Position numbers and translations under genes: made by a program. Under the pieces are notes generated by a model. That model worked only from the letters and a program-made list of their open reading frames with translations. It made no database searches and had not been told where the DNA came from. DNA of 64,000 nucleotides from Salinispora oceanensis (GTDB lineage: Bacteria > Actinomycetota > Actinomycetes > Mycobacteriales > Micromonosporaceae), in assembly GCF_000383575.1 (NCBI RefSeq), contig NZ_KB911579.1, forward strand, positions 2,574,523 to 2,638,522, read 5' to 3'. Of the stretch, positions 38,007 to 45,374 are shown in pieces (the stretch's first letter is position 1; each line of letters starts with the position of its first letter).

Positions 38007-38876
38007 GTGCACCATAACCGTCTGAAGACCGCCGCGCTGCTCGGCCTGCTCACCGCCCTGATTCTGGCGGTGGGCTACTGGTTCGGCGGCAGTGGCGGAC
38101 TGGTCATCGCCGTCCTCATCTCGCTGGGGATGAACGGCGTCAGCTACTTCTACTCCGACAAGCTCGCGCTGCGCGCGATGAAGGCGCAACCGGTCAGTGA
38201 GGCGCAATTCCCCGAGCTCTACCAGATGGTGCGGGAACTGGCCAGCGAGGCCCGGCAACCGATGCCCCGGCTCTACGTGAGCCCGACCAGACAGCCCAAC
38301 GCGTTCGCAACCGGTCGAAACCCGCAGAACGCGGCCGTCTGTGTCACCCAGGGCATCGTCGAGATCCTCGACTACCGCGAGCTGCGTGGAGTCATCGGGC
38401 ACGAGCTGTCGCACGTCTACAACCGGGACATTCTCATCTCCAGCGTGGCCGCCGGCCTGGCCGGCATCATCACCGCCCTGGCCAACCTGGCGTTCTTCAT
38501 CCGACTCGGGGGTGACGACGAGGAGGGGCGCAACCCGCTGGTGCTGCTGTTGACCATCATCCTGGGGCCGATCGCGGCCACGCTGATCCAGCTTGCGATC
38601 GGCCGGAGCCGCGAATTCCAGGCGGACGCCTCTGGCGCCCAGCTCACCCGAGACCCGTTGGCGCTGGCCAGCGCCCTTCGGAAGATCCACAAGGGCACCC
38701 AGGCGCGACCGCTGCCGCCGCAGGGGCAGCTCACCAGTGCCGCCCACCTGATGATCGACAACCCGTTCAAGGGCGGCGGCATGGCAGCGCTCTTCTCCAC
38801 CCACCCCCGGATGGAGGAGCGAGTCGCCCGGCTGGAGCAGATGGCCGGTAGCGCCGGCCCGATCCAGTACCGCTGA
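38007..38876 (+). CDS. htpX: Membrane zinc metalloprotease HtpX (M48B)
   Basis: 289 residues. Two N-terminal helices (~residues 7-50), zinc-binding [11 protein letters not shown] (HExxH), two further helices (~150-200) and the third ligand in [11 protein letters not shown]. HtpX degrades misfolded membrane proteins under stress. GTG 38007 with GAAGGAG 5 bp upstream; the frame open from 37953 lacks homology. A terminator-like hairpin follows. Confidence 0.93.
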   Translation: MHHNRLKTAALLGLLTALILAVGYWFGGSGGLVIAVLISLGMNGVSYFYSDKLALRAMKAQPVSEAQFPELYQMVRELASEARQPMPRLYVSPTRQPNAFATGRNPQNAAVCVTQGIVEILDYRELRGVIGHELSHVYNRDILISSVAAGLAGIITALANLAFFIRLGGDDEEGRNPLVLLLTIILGPIAATLIQLAIGRSREFQADASGAQLTRDPLALASALRKIHKGTQARPLPPQGQLTSAAHLMIDNPFKGGGMAALFSTHPRMEERVARLEQMAGSAGPIQYR

Positions 38877-38881
38877 CCGTT

Positions 38882-38920
38882 GGGTTCAGGCACCCTCCTC
38901 CCGGGTCGGTGCCTGAACCC
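38882..38920 (+). terminator. Hairpin terminator after htpX
   Basis: Perfect 13 bp stem GGGTTCAGGCACC / GGTGCCTGAACCC with a 13 nt loop, directly after the htpX stop. No U-run. Confidence 0.6.
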
Positions 38921-38946
38921 CGTCATCGGTGGGTACCACGACCTCC

Positions 38947-39042
38947 GTGTTCGTCTTCTTCTCCAACCGACTCGGCTGCCTCGGCTCGGTGCTAATCAGC
39001 GCGATCCTCACGGTGATCCTGCTGCTCATCTTCGCCCGGTGA
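38947..39042 (+). CDS. Small hydrophobic membrane protein (31 residues)
   Basis: GTG 38947 opens a 31-codon frame, too short for ordinary gene callers, encoding VFVFFSNRLGCLGS, then a single ~17-residue hydrophobic helix ending LLLIFAR. Small single-helix proteins beginning with MFVFFSNRLG recur in actinobacteria, often annotated as hypothetical, which supports this call. It follows the htpX terminator and its 3' half overlaps, on the opposite strand, the last 51 bp of the YoaK-like gene. Function unknown. Confidence 0.6.
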   Translation: MFVFFSNRLGCLGSVLISAILTVILLLIFAR

Positions 39043-39783
39043 GCGCGACGGCAGCCGGCGGCGGGACCGGCTGATGGCGGTCGCGGTGGCCAGGACCGAG
39101 GCCACCAGCGCCGCGGCCAGCGTCGGCGCCCAGAGCGGCGCGACCCGCAGTACCGCCGCGCCGAGCACCGCGCCGCCGAGAAGCCCCAGTAACCGGGACA
39201 TGCCGGCCGCACCCGCTGCGAACCGGTGCGGGTCGAAGACCACCCCGCGCACGATGGAGGTGAGCGATCCGGTGAGGTAGGTCGTGGTGGCGTGTGGTAT
39301 CCCGGAGCTGATCGTCACCACGCTCTGTATCCCGCTGGCCGTCGCGGCGGCGAAGAGCAGGGTCAGAGAAGCGGCGAGTCCGGGGCGCCCCCCGGTAGCC
39401 CACCAGCCCCCCGCCACGCCCACCAGCAGCAGCACCTGAACCACCATGACCAGATGCGTACGGGAACGCCAGCCCAGCTTGGCGTGGCGTAGCGGCAGGG
39501 TGCCGCCGGCCACGCCGATCGCGTATCCGCCGACCGCTGCCAACCCGCCGCTGAGCAGGCGGGAGTCCGCGGCGACAATATGGTGGCCGAGCTGGACCAG
39601 GTTGCCGGTGATCACGCTGGCGAAGAACCCGCCGAGCTGGGTCACACAGAAAACGTCGAGGCAGCCGGAGGCGGTGGCGAGCACGACGAGCAGCCGGGCA
39701 ACCGCCCGGTGGGACAGGTCCGGGCGGACGAACTCCGCATCCTGCGCCCCCACCCCCCGCATCCGGCTGCCTTTCCGGCCCAT
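38992..39783 (-). CDS. YoaK-family (DUF1275) membrane protein
   Basis: 263 residues with about six helices. The family signature is clear: LVVLATASGCLDVFCVTQLGGFFASVITGNLVQLGH near the N-terminus, ATASGIQSVVTISSGIPHATTTYLTGSL in the centre. DUF1275 proteins are uncharacterised integral membrane proteins. The hydrophilic Arg/Asp-rich C-terminus extends antisense over the small gene at 38947-39042. Start ATG 39783 lies just after a VNTR-like array, so alternative starts further upstream would run through repeat-coded residues. Confidence 0.85.
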   Translation of the reverse strand: MGRKGSRMRGVGAQDAEFVRPDLSHRAVARLLVVLATASGCLDVFCVTQLGGFFASVITGNLVQLGHHIVAADSRLLSGGLAAVGGYAIGVAGGTLPLRHAKLGWRSRTHLVMVVQVLLLVGVAGGWWATGGRPGLAASLTLLFAAATASGIQSVVTISSGIPHATTTYLTGSLTSIVRGVVFDPHRFAAGAAGMSRLLGLLGGAVLGAAVLRVAPLWAPTLAAALVASVLATATAISRSRRRLPSRSPGEDEQQDHREDRAD

Positions 39784-39792
39784 CGCTCCTCG

Positions 39793-39888
39793 CCGGCCGT
39801 CGTCCTGTCCGGCCGTCGTCCTGTCCGGCCGTCGTCCTGTCCGGCCGTCGTCCTGCCCGGCTGTCGCCCGGTCCGGCCCTCGCCGGGA
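39793..39888 (-). repeat. 16 bp tandem repeat array upstream of the YoaK-like gene
   Basis: Units of CCGGCCGTCGTCCTGT start at 39793, 39809, 39825 and 39841 (the fourth differs by one base), followed by two degenerate units to 39888. Period 16 is not a multiple of 3, so it is non-coding in origin and any copy change would alter spacing upstream of the gene start at 39783. Confidence 0.85.
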
Positions 39889-40003
39889 TCGCTTCTTCCC
39901 GCACCGCCGACTTTCATGCTCCAGGCCGGCACCGAAGACCCGACGTGGTGCTGCCGGCGACCCACTTTGACCTCACGTCAGCTTCAACTGTTCTGATCTT
40001 GCA

Positions 40004-40720
40004 ATGAATCTGGACGGACTGCGGGTTGCTATTACCGGTGCCGGACGCGACTCCGGACGCCTCCTGGCGACCGCCTTCGCGGCGCATGGTGCGCAGGTGT
40101 TTGTCTCCGCCCGCGACGCGGCGGCAGCGCGGCGCACCACGGAAATGATCCGGCAGCGTGGGCGGGGGAGCGGCGAGGCCTTCAGCTGCGACCTGACCAG
40201 CCCCGACTCGGTACGCGGGTTCGCGGCGGCGCTGGCCGACCGAACCGACTACCTCGACATCCTGGTCAACAACGGTGCAGGCTACCTGCCCGGTGCGGAC
40301 CTCGGCGACGCTGAGGACGATCACATCATCGCCACGATCGGCGGCGCCGCGACCGGCACGGTCCTGCTCACCAAACACCTGCTGGCGCTGCTGCGAGGCT
40401 CAACGCGGCCGGACATCGTCAACATGGTCTCCGCCTGCGGCGAGGTCGGCCACCACCGTTCGGAGGCCCATCCCGCCTTCTACGCCGCCAAGCACGCCCA
40501 GGCCGGCTTCGCCGAGATCATGTCCCATCGGCTGCGGGCCGAAGGAATTCGCGTCATCTCCCTCTTCCCGCCGGACTTCGTGCAACACGGTCCACGAGCG
40601 GCATCCGACAACCTGACCGCACGATCTGTTGTGGACTGCGTGCTCTTCGCGGTCAGCCAGCCGCGGGACTGCTTCATCCGCGAGTTCCGCTTCGAGCAGG
40701 TCGTAGGCCCGGAGCACTGA
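40004..40720 (+). CDS. SDR family oxidoreductase
   Basis: 238 residues. Atypical nucleotide loop ITGAGRDSGRLLA (TGxxxDSG rather than TGxxxGIG), DLTSPDSV strand, LVNNGAGY and YAAKHAQ (YxxxK). The FIREFRFEQVVGPEH end is unusual for the family. Substrate unknown. ATG 40004, no strong ribosome binding site; first of a small cluster before the sigma factor gene. Confidence 0.8.
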   Translation: MNLDGLRVAITGAGRDSGRLLATAFAAHGAQVFVSARDAAAARRTTEMIRQRGRGSGEAFSCDLTSPDSVRGFAAALADRTDYLDILVNNGAGYLPGADLGDAEDDHIIATIGGAATGTVLLTKHLLALLRGSTRPDIVNMVSACGEVGHHRSEAHPAFYAAKHAQAGFAEIMSHRLRAEGIRVISLFPPDFVQHGPRAASDNLTARSVVDCVLFAVSQPRDCFIREFRFEQVVGPEH

Positions 40721-40861
40721 CGGTAGCGGGCCTAACAGGCGGTCGGGCCGTCATCAGGCCCGTCCGACGGTGACCCGAGCACCTGGCCCACCTCTCGACG
40801 AAGTCGCCAAGAACGCCGGGGAGGCGGTAACCCCGGCGCATGACATGGAAACAGAAGAGGT

Positions 40862-41401
40862 ATGGAAGACGACCGGGCAAGATTCGTGGAGTTGTTCCAG
40901 CGGCATTACGGCGCGGTCATGCGGTACGCGGCACGCCGCGTGGGACAGGACCGGGCGTCCGACGTTGTCAACGAAGCGTTTCTCGTCGCCTGGCGGCGGT
41001 TGGCCGATGTCCCGGCCCCGGACCCACTGCCGTGGCTCTACGCGACGACGCGTCACGTGATCGGCAACGAGATCCGAGGTCGAAGCCGGCAGGCGAGGTT
41101 GGTTGCCCGGATCGGCGACGGCGACGAGCTGGTGGTGGCCGATCACGCCGACATGGTGGTCGACCAGGTGCGAGTGCGCCGGGCGCTCGCCGAACTCTCC
41201 GAGCAGGACCAGGAGGCACTGCGGTTGGCCGCCTGGGAGGGCCTCGACGCCGGCGCGGCCGCCACGGTCATGGGGTGTAGCCGCGCTGCGTACAAGGTGC
41301 GTTTGTATCGCGCCCGGAGGCGACTGGCGGCCGCTTTGACCCCGGTGAACAGCAGAAACGCGGCGGACGCCGCGTTAACCCCGTTGGCAAACGAAGGATG
41401 A
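40862..41401 (+). CDS. ECF-type RNA polymerase sigma factor
   Basis: 179 residues. Region 2 (LFQRHYGAVMRYAARRVGQDRASDVVNEAFLVAWRRL, residues ~10-50) and region 4 (LSEQDQEALRLAAWEGLDAGAAATVMGCSRAAYKVRLYRARRRL, ~115-160) are present with no region 3, defining the ECF group. ATG 40862 follows AGAAGAGG. The TGA overlaps the ATG of the next gene, which encodes a membrane protein likely to be its partner. Target promoters unknown. Confidence 0.9.
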   Translation: MEDDRARFVELFQRHYGAVMRYAARRVGQDRASDVVNEAFLVAWRRLADVPAPDPLPWLYATTRHVIGNEIRGRSRQARLVARIGDGDELVVADHADMVVDQVRVRRALAELSEQDQEALRLAAWEGLDAGAAATVMGCSRAAYKVRLYRARRRLAAALTPVNSRNAADAALTPLANEG

Positions 41402-42111
41402 TCACAATGATGCGCGATCGATCGTTGCGCGCCGCAGATCCCGCCGCCGATTGGCGCGCTGATCCAGCGTCAACCCAGGCCCAGACGATGCTGGCCGGCA
41501 TCCTCGCTACACCGCGCGACGTTCCCAACGAGCTGTCCGGCCGATCGCCGGCGGGGCAGCGCCGCACCAGCGGGCAGGCGTGGCGTCGGCGGATGGCGTT
41601 CGGCGGCGCGGCCGTGGCGGTAGCCCTTGCCATGTCAACCCTGTGGAACGGCGAACAAAACGGTCCCGCTCCGGCGTACGCGGTCACCACAAACCTCGAC
41701 GGGTCCGTGGAACTCCTCGTGCAGTGGGAAGAACTAGACGACGTGGCCGGGCTCGCGGCCACACTCCGCGAGGCTGGCGTACCCACGGAGGTCACTTCCA
41801 GCAAGCCTGAGCGCTACTGTGCCACTCCCGCCGACCGAGACCGGGCGAGCGAGGCTCTGAACAAGATGAACTCGAAAGGGGAGCCAGCCTCCCTTGACGG
41901 GTACGTCATGGCGCCGAGGCTGTTCCCCGAAGACAGCACCCTGGCCATCTCGACCTTCTTCGACAAATCGAACCACATGGTCTGGACGATGTTTTACCTC
42001 GCCCCAACTGGTTCGACCTCCTGCGCGTTAAGCGGCCTGCTGGGTAAGGGGGAGTACACGGGACCCGAGCCCAGACCCACCCGTATCACGGCTCCCGACC
42101 TTTCCGAGTAA
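41398..42111 (+). CDS. Membrane-anchored protein coupled to the ECF sigma factor
   Basis: 237 residues. Residues ~1-65 are hydrophilic and presumably cytoplasmic, ~66-82 (MAFGGAAVAVALAMSTLW) form one membrane helix, and the remainder would be extracytoplasmic, with two Cys (RYCATP, TSCALS) that might form a disulfide. The topology and 4 bp overlap with the sigma gene fit an anti-sigma or sigma-regulated surface protein, but no HxxxCxxC zinc anti-sigma motif is present. Not recognised beyond that. Confidence 0.7.
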   Translation: MITMMRDRSLRAADPAADWRADPASTQAQTMLAGILATPRDVPNELSGRSPAGQRRTSGQAWRRRMAFGGAAVAVALAMSTLWNGEQNGPAPAYAVTTNLDGSVELLVQWEELDDVAGLAATLREAGVPTEVTSSKPERYCATPADRDRASEALNKMNSKGEPASLDGYVMAPRLFPEDSTLAISTFFDKSNHMVWTMFYLAPTGSTSCALSGLLGKGEYTGPEPRPTRITAPDLSE

Positions 42112-42250
42112 GCGCCTGGACCTGGCAAAGCCCCGGAGGCTGACGAGGCCAAGGGCTTGGGCGGGCGGGGGGGCAAAAGGTCCCAGGGATATCGCGTGTC
42201 GGCGCGCTATCTCAGGCGACCAACCAGGCGGTCGGTAACGTGATCAACGG

Positions 42251-42277
42251 GCGCCGGCCTGGCGGCCAGGCCGGCGC
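42251..42277 (-). terminator. Hairpin terminator after yajQ
   Basis: Perfect 12 bp stem GCGCCGGCCTGG / CCAGGCCGGCGC around CGG, 6 bp beyond the yajQ stop. Confidence 0.6.
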
Positions 42278-42283
42278 ACCTCC

Positions 42284-42778
42284 TCACCGGTAGTTGGTGA
42301 ACTGGAGTGCCACGCCGAAATCCTCGCCCTTCAGCATGGCGATGATGGCCTGCAGGTCGTCCTTCTTCTTGCCGGTCACGCGGAGTTGGTCACCCTGGAT
42401 CTGCGCCTGGACACCCTTCGGGCCCTCGTCGCGGATCTTCTTACTGATGGCCTTGGCCTTCTCCGTCTCGATGCCCTGGATCACCTTGCAGTCGACCTTG
42501 AATTCCTTACCCGACCCGCGCGGATCCCCGGCGTCCAGCGACTTCAGCGAGATGTTCCGCTTGACCAGCTTCTCCTTGAAGACATCGAGCGCGGCTCGGA
42601 CCCGCTCCTCGGTCTCCGCCCGAAGGCTGATCGCCTCCTCGCCGGACCAGGAGATTTCGGCGCCGGTGCCCCGGAAGTCGAACCGCGTCGAGAGCTCTCG
42701 CTCCGTCTGGCGGAGGGCGTTGTCAACCTCCTGACGGTCGACCTTGCTCACGATGTCGAACGACGGGTTGGCTGCCAT
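42284..42778 (-). CDS. YajQ family cyclic-di-GMP-binding protein
   Basis: 164 residues, full length for YajQ/DUF520: [74 protein letters not shown] and [12 protein letters not shown]. YajQ homologues bind c-di-GMP or nucleic acids in other bacteria; the role here is unknown. ATG 42778 has CAGGAG 7 bp upstream. The tRNA-Tyr gene diverges from it. Confidence 0.93.
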   Translation of the reverse strand: MAANPSFDIVSKVDRQEVDNALRQTERELSTRFDFRGTGAEISWSGEEAISLRAETEERVRAALDVFKEKLVKRNISLKSLDAGDPRGSGKEFKVDCKVIQGIETEKAKAISKKIRDEGPKGVQAQIQGDQLRVTGKKKDDLQAIIAMLKGEDFGVALQFTNYR

Positions 42779-42925
42779 GCTGATACTCCTGGTGTCCTGG
42801 CGGTCTGTCCTGTTACGTGCACTACGGGCCAGCCGTGCGCCCCCTGACGGTACCCGGTTGCGGTCACGTCGGGGCGAGCCGCTATCCTTGCTCTCGCCGC
42901 CGCGTCGCGACGCGGCGGGTGCCCT

Positions 42926-43009
42926 GGCGGGTTGCCCGAGCGGCCAATGGGAGCGGACTGTAAATCCGTCGCGAAAGCTTCGAAGGTTCGAATCCTTCAC
43001 CCGCCACCA
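42926..43009 (+). tRNA. tRNA-Tyr(GUA)
   Basis: Acceptor arm GGCGGGT pairs with ACCCGCC; D arm, anticodon loop CTGTAAA with anticodon GTA, a long variable arm (class II tRNA) and a T arm with GGTTCGAATCC are all visible. Discriminator A at 43006 and an encoded CCA at 43007-43009. The 3' half is an integration site, repeated 1.1 kb downstream. Confidence 0.95.
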
Positions 43010-43019
43010 GGTGCAGAAA
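42959..43019 (+). repeat. Attachment-site copy 1 (61 bp, within tRNA-Tyr)
   Basis: Identical over 61 bp to 44070-44130. It runs from the anticodon loop through the CCA end and 10 bp beyond, the usual attB placement for tyrosine recombinases. Similarity continues, with scattered mismatches, another ~60 bp through the tRNA terminator. Confidence 0.9.
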
Positions 43020-43021
43020 TG

Positions 43022-43055
43022 GGCCCCTGACCAGCTCAAACGCCGGTCAGGGGCC
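43022..43055 (+). terminator. tRNA-Tyr terminator
   Basis: Perfect 11 bp stem GGCCCCTGACC / GGTCAGGGGCC with a 12 nt loop, followed by TTCTT. Begins 13 bp after the tRNA. Confidence 0.75.
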
Positions 43056-43163
43056 TTCTTCGTGAGTCTCATTCAGTCCCACTCTTGCCCGCTCAATCTC
43101 GCTGGCTGTGTCGTATACGTGTCGCGGAGATCATCGGTGACGGGAGCTGCCAGGCGGGTTCCG

Positions 43164-43397
43164 TCAAGCGGCTTCGTCGACCGATGGTGCGGTGGGTTCG
43201 TCCGCGGCCGGCGGGGTTGCGTCAGCAGCCGGCGGCAGGCCGAGTGCCGCCTCTATGCGACGGCGGGCGGCTTCCTCCTGGCCGTAGACGCACTTTGCGT
43301 AGACCCGCATGAGGACGTGCACGCTGTGCCCGGCCCACTCGGCGACCTGGGTAGCCGGCACCCCCCCCGCATTGAGCCAGAGCGACACGGCTGCCGG
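43164..43397 (-). pseudogene. Tyrosine recombinase (integrase) C-terminal remnant 1
   Basis: The frame ending at 43164 encodes AAVSLWLNAGGVPATQVAEWAGHSV then HVLMRVYAKCVYGQEEAARRRIEAALG, the last ~60 residues of an actinobacterial integrase including box II His (AGHS) and the catalytic Tyr (VYAKC). Upstream the L-R-H of the catalytic Arg region is gone, cut off near 43392-43397 where unrelated HAD-like coding on the other strand begins. It points toward tRNA-Tyr 155 bp away, as expected of a resident integrase. Confidence 0.75.
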
Positions 43398-43518
43398 GGT
43401 CGCGGTGATCGGCTACGCGAACCGGCCGTCAAAGGTCGACGCGTTCCGGCTTGCCGGTGCGGTAGTCACCAGCATGGGTGAGGTGGCCAGTGTGCTGGTC
43501 GATCTAACCGATCAATGA
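43392..43518 (+). pseudogene. HAD hydrolase C-terminal fragment
   Basis: About 40 codons: GVAVIGYANRPSKVDAFRLAGA then VVTSMGEVASVL, stop at 43518. This is the C-terminal end of actinobacterial HAD hydrolases (GYANKPGK motif). No N-terminal part is present; it abuts the integrase remnant exactly, so the junction is a rearrangement point. Confidence 0.55.
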
Positions 43519-43537
43519 TGTTGAGTCGCGTATGCGC

Positions 43538-43963
43538 CTACGCCTTGCGCCAGATCCGATACCGGCGCACGAGGTGCCACGGTGAGTCGAGCCAGTCGTA
43601 CACATCACCGCGAATCTGGTCGAGATCTTCCGCTATCCGTCGGTCGATTAGCACGTGTCCGACCTCCGGGTCACCTGAATCTTCTACGGCTGCCCAGTAC
43701 GCTTCAGCTGCCAACTCCAGACGTCTCACCAAACGCCTCGGGACTCCTGCCATCCGAAGCTCAACCCAGAGACGGCCCAGATACTCCTGAAGCTCAAGCC
43801 AACCGTCCGGCCGGCGTCGATTCCAAACGTGGCGTTTCATGCTGGCTAGCAGATGTGCCGCGTCGCGCCGCCGTACTGGTCGCTGACCAAGTCTCGACAA
43901 CGCCGCGCCGGCAACCAGAGTGACCACGGGCAGCAGTCGGTCCCAGACGTCGATGCTAGTCAC
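43538..43963 (-). CDS. Hypothetical protein with one membrane helix
   Basis: About 141 residues from GTG 43963 (VTSIDVWDRLLPVVTLVAGAAL), giving an N-terminal membrane helix followed by a cytoplasmic Arg-rich helical part (RRRDAAHLLASMKRHVW, YDWLDSPWHLVRRYRIWRK). ATG 44008 and TTG 44050 are alternative starts; none has a good ribosome binding site. Not recognised. It is the only apparently intact gene between the two attachment-site copies and may be cargo of the former element. Confidence 0.55.
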   Translation of the reverse strand: MTSIDVWDRLLPVVTLVAGAALSRLGQRPVRRRDAAHLLASMKRHVWNRRRPDGWLELQEYLGRLWVELRMAGVPRRLVRRLELAAEAYWAAVEDSGDPEVGHVLIDRRIAEDLDQIRGDVYDWLDSPWHLVRRYRIWRKA

Positions 43964-44069
43964 GCTCAGACCGTAGCGGGCTGTGGCGACATCAGTCCTG
44001 TGGCGCATTTGTGTCGCCGTGCCCCGCCTATCAGCGTTCGTACTGGTCAAAGGCTTGGGCGTGGCGCAA

Positions 44070-44130
44070 TGTAAATCCGTCGCGAAAGCTTCGAAGGTTC
44101 GAATCCTTCACCCGCCACCAGGTGCAGAAA
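44070..44130 (+). repeat. Attachment-site copy 2 (61 bp)
   Basis: Exact 61 bp copy of the tRNA-Tyr 3' region at 42959-43019. It lacks the 5' part of a tRNA, so it is not a gene. Followed by a diverged copy of the tRNA terminator hairpin (44133-44166, one G-U pair) and further similarity up to about 44191. Confidence 0.9.
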
Positions 44131-44199
44131 CGGGCCCCTGGCCAGCGTAAACGTCGGTCAGGGGCCTTCGTGAATCTCATTCAGTCTCACTCGGCGCCA

Positions 44200-44390
44200 C
44201 TAGATCTCGCTATCTGTCCCCCATACGTCCCCCTCCTCGATCCGCTTCATCGCTGCCGCCTCCTCGCCGAAGATCCAACTCGCGTAGATCTCCAGCAGAA
44301 CCTGATGCTGTGCCCCGCACACCGGGGCTACCAGCGCCGGGGAGATCCCACGGGAGAGCCAGCCGGACCTGCACGCGGCCCAGAGGTCGT
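44200..44390 (-). pseudogene. Tyrosine recombinase C-terminal remnant 2
   Basis: In the frame whose stop (TAG) is at 44200-44202 the protein reads SGWLSRGISPALVAPVCG, AQHQVLLEIYASWIFGEE and AAAMKRIEEGD, a degraded version of the integrase end (compare remnant 1: SLWLNAGG, VLMRVYAKC, RRRIEAAL). The box II GHS is changed to GAQ, though the Tyr persists. Same orientation and distance (70 bp) to attachment copy 2 as remnant 1 to the tRNA. Upstream boundary unclear. Confidence 0.6.
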
Positions 44391-44472
44391 CCGGTCAACG
44401 GCCCAGGGTGAGGAGGCCCCGTACCGGTGTCGAGCAGCCTGGCCCCCGAACCGTGTGGAACTAGACCAACCG

Positions 44473-44605
44473 TCGTTCGTTGACGGCCGCAGCGCGGACG
44501 TGGCCCGTACCAGTACAGCCGGCGTGGAACTGCTCGAGCGTTGCCACGATCAACGGCTGGACGAGCTATGGCTTGATCATGACCTCGGCGAGGATGACGC
44601 AGTGA
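44473..44605 (+). pseudogene. Cyclic-phosphate-processing receiver-like domain fragment
   Basis: A short stretch reads SFVDGRSADVARTSTAGVEL then LERCHDQRLDELWLDHDLGEDD, resembling cREC-type receiver domains (FVDDxRPxPxGW..SLDHDLGxDD). No start codon fits the family N-terminus and homology stops after GEDD, so it is a fragment. The identification rests on a short match. Confidence 0.35.
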
Positions 44606-44667
44606 CCAGCGACCGGCCCCGCCCAAGGCTTCGGAAGCCGTCCGCCCCGCGGCAAGGTGCGGATGGG

Positions 44668-45177
44668 TCACCTGGTGGCTGTCATCGCGGCTTGCAGGTA
44701 CGTGCGGGTGTCGTCGTCGAACGCGACGAGTCGTACCCGTTGGACGGTCGTTGGCGTTGATCTGATCGTTGCTACCGCGATTCGGGCGGCCTGCTCGGGA
44801 GGGAAGCCGTAGACGCCGGTCGCGATCGCTGGGAAGGCAACTGTCCGGGCGCCGAGTTCGTCAGCGACCCGCAGACTTCTGCGGTAGCAGGAGGCTAGGA
44901 CGTCGGCCTCGTCGCAGCCACCGCCTTCCCAGATCGGCCCGACAGTGTGGATGACGTGCCGAACCGGCGGGTCGAGGTCAAACGCCGGAGTCGCCATCGC
45001 GTCACCCGGCTTACAGGGGCCGACCGCGCCCCCGGCCCGTGCCAGCCGGGGTCCGGCCGCGCGGTGGATGGCGCCATCGACACCACCACCGCCGAGTAGC
45101 GACTCGTTTGCGGCGGTGACGATGGCGTCAACCCGTTCCCGCGTGATGTCACCTACAACGATCTCAATCACTGTCAC
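44668..45177 (-). CDS. Macrodomain protein (O-acetyl-ADP-ribose deacetylase-like)
   Basis: 169 residues, a single macrodomain: IEIVVGDITRERVDAIVTAAN, then ESLLGGGGVDGAIHRAAG, HTVGPIWEGG and AFPAIATGVYGFP, closely following the MacroD/YmdB type that removes ADP-ribose from proteins or hydrolyses O-acetyl-ADP-ribose. GTG 45177 starts the domain; AGGA lies ~8 bp upstream. It stands between recombination debris and an oxidase gene, with no partner ADP-ribosyltransferase seen nearby. Confidence 0.88.
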   Translation of the reverse strand: MTVIEIVVGDITRERVDAIVTAANESLLGGGGVDGAIHRAAGPRLARAGGAVGPCKPGDAMATPAFDLDPPVRHVIHTVGPIWEGGGCDEADVLASCYRRSLRVADELGARTVAFPAIATGVYGFPPEQAARIAVATIRSTPTTVQRVRLVAFDDDTRTYLQAAMTATR

Positions 45178-45374
45178 ACCAGAATCCTGGCACAGCTGGC
45201 GACAGTAGGTCGGCCCGCCGGCTCCATTGTCGTGGGCGCCGCCGAGCTCTGAGTTTCGTGGAGATAGCCATATCGATGGTGGCGAGTTGGCATCACCTCC
45301 ACGTACGGTAGCAAGAGGCGCAGTGGCCGCATGCGACTGTGTCGATTTCGTCATGGACCGGAAGGGTGCCAATC

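Noticed and set aside
44210..44671. 153-codon minus-strand frame after attachment copy 2
   Set aside because: The meaningful integrase remnant is in a different frame of the same strand; this frame is a shadow.
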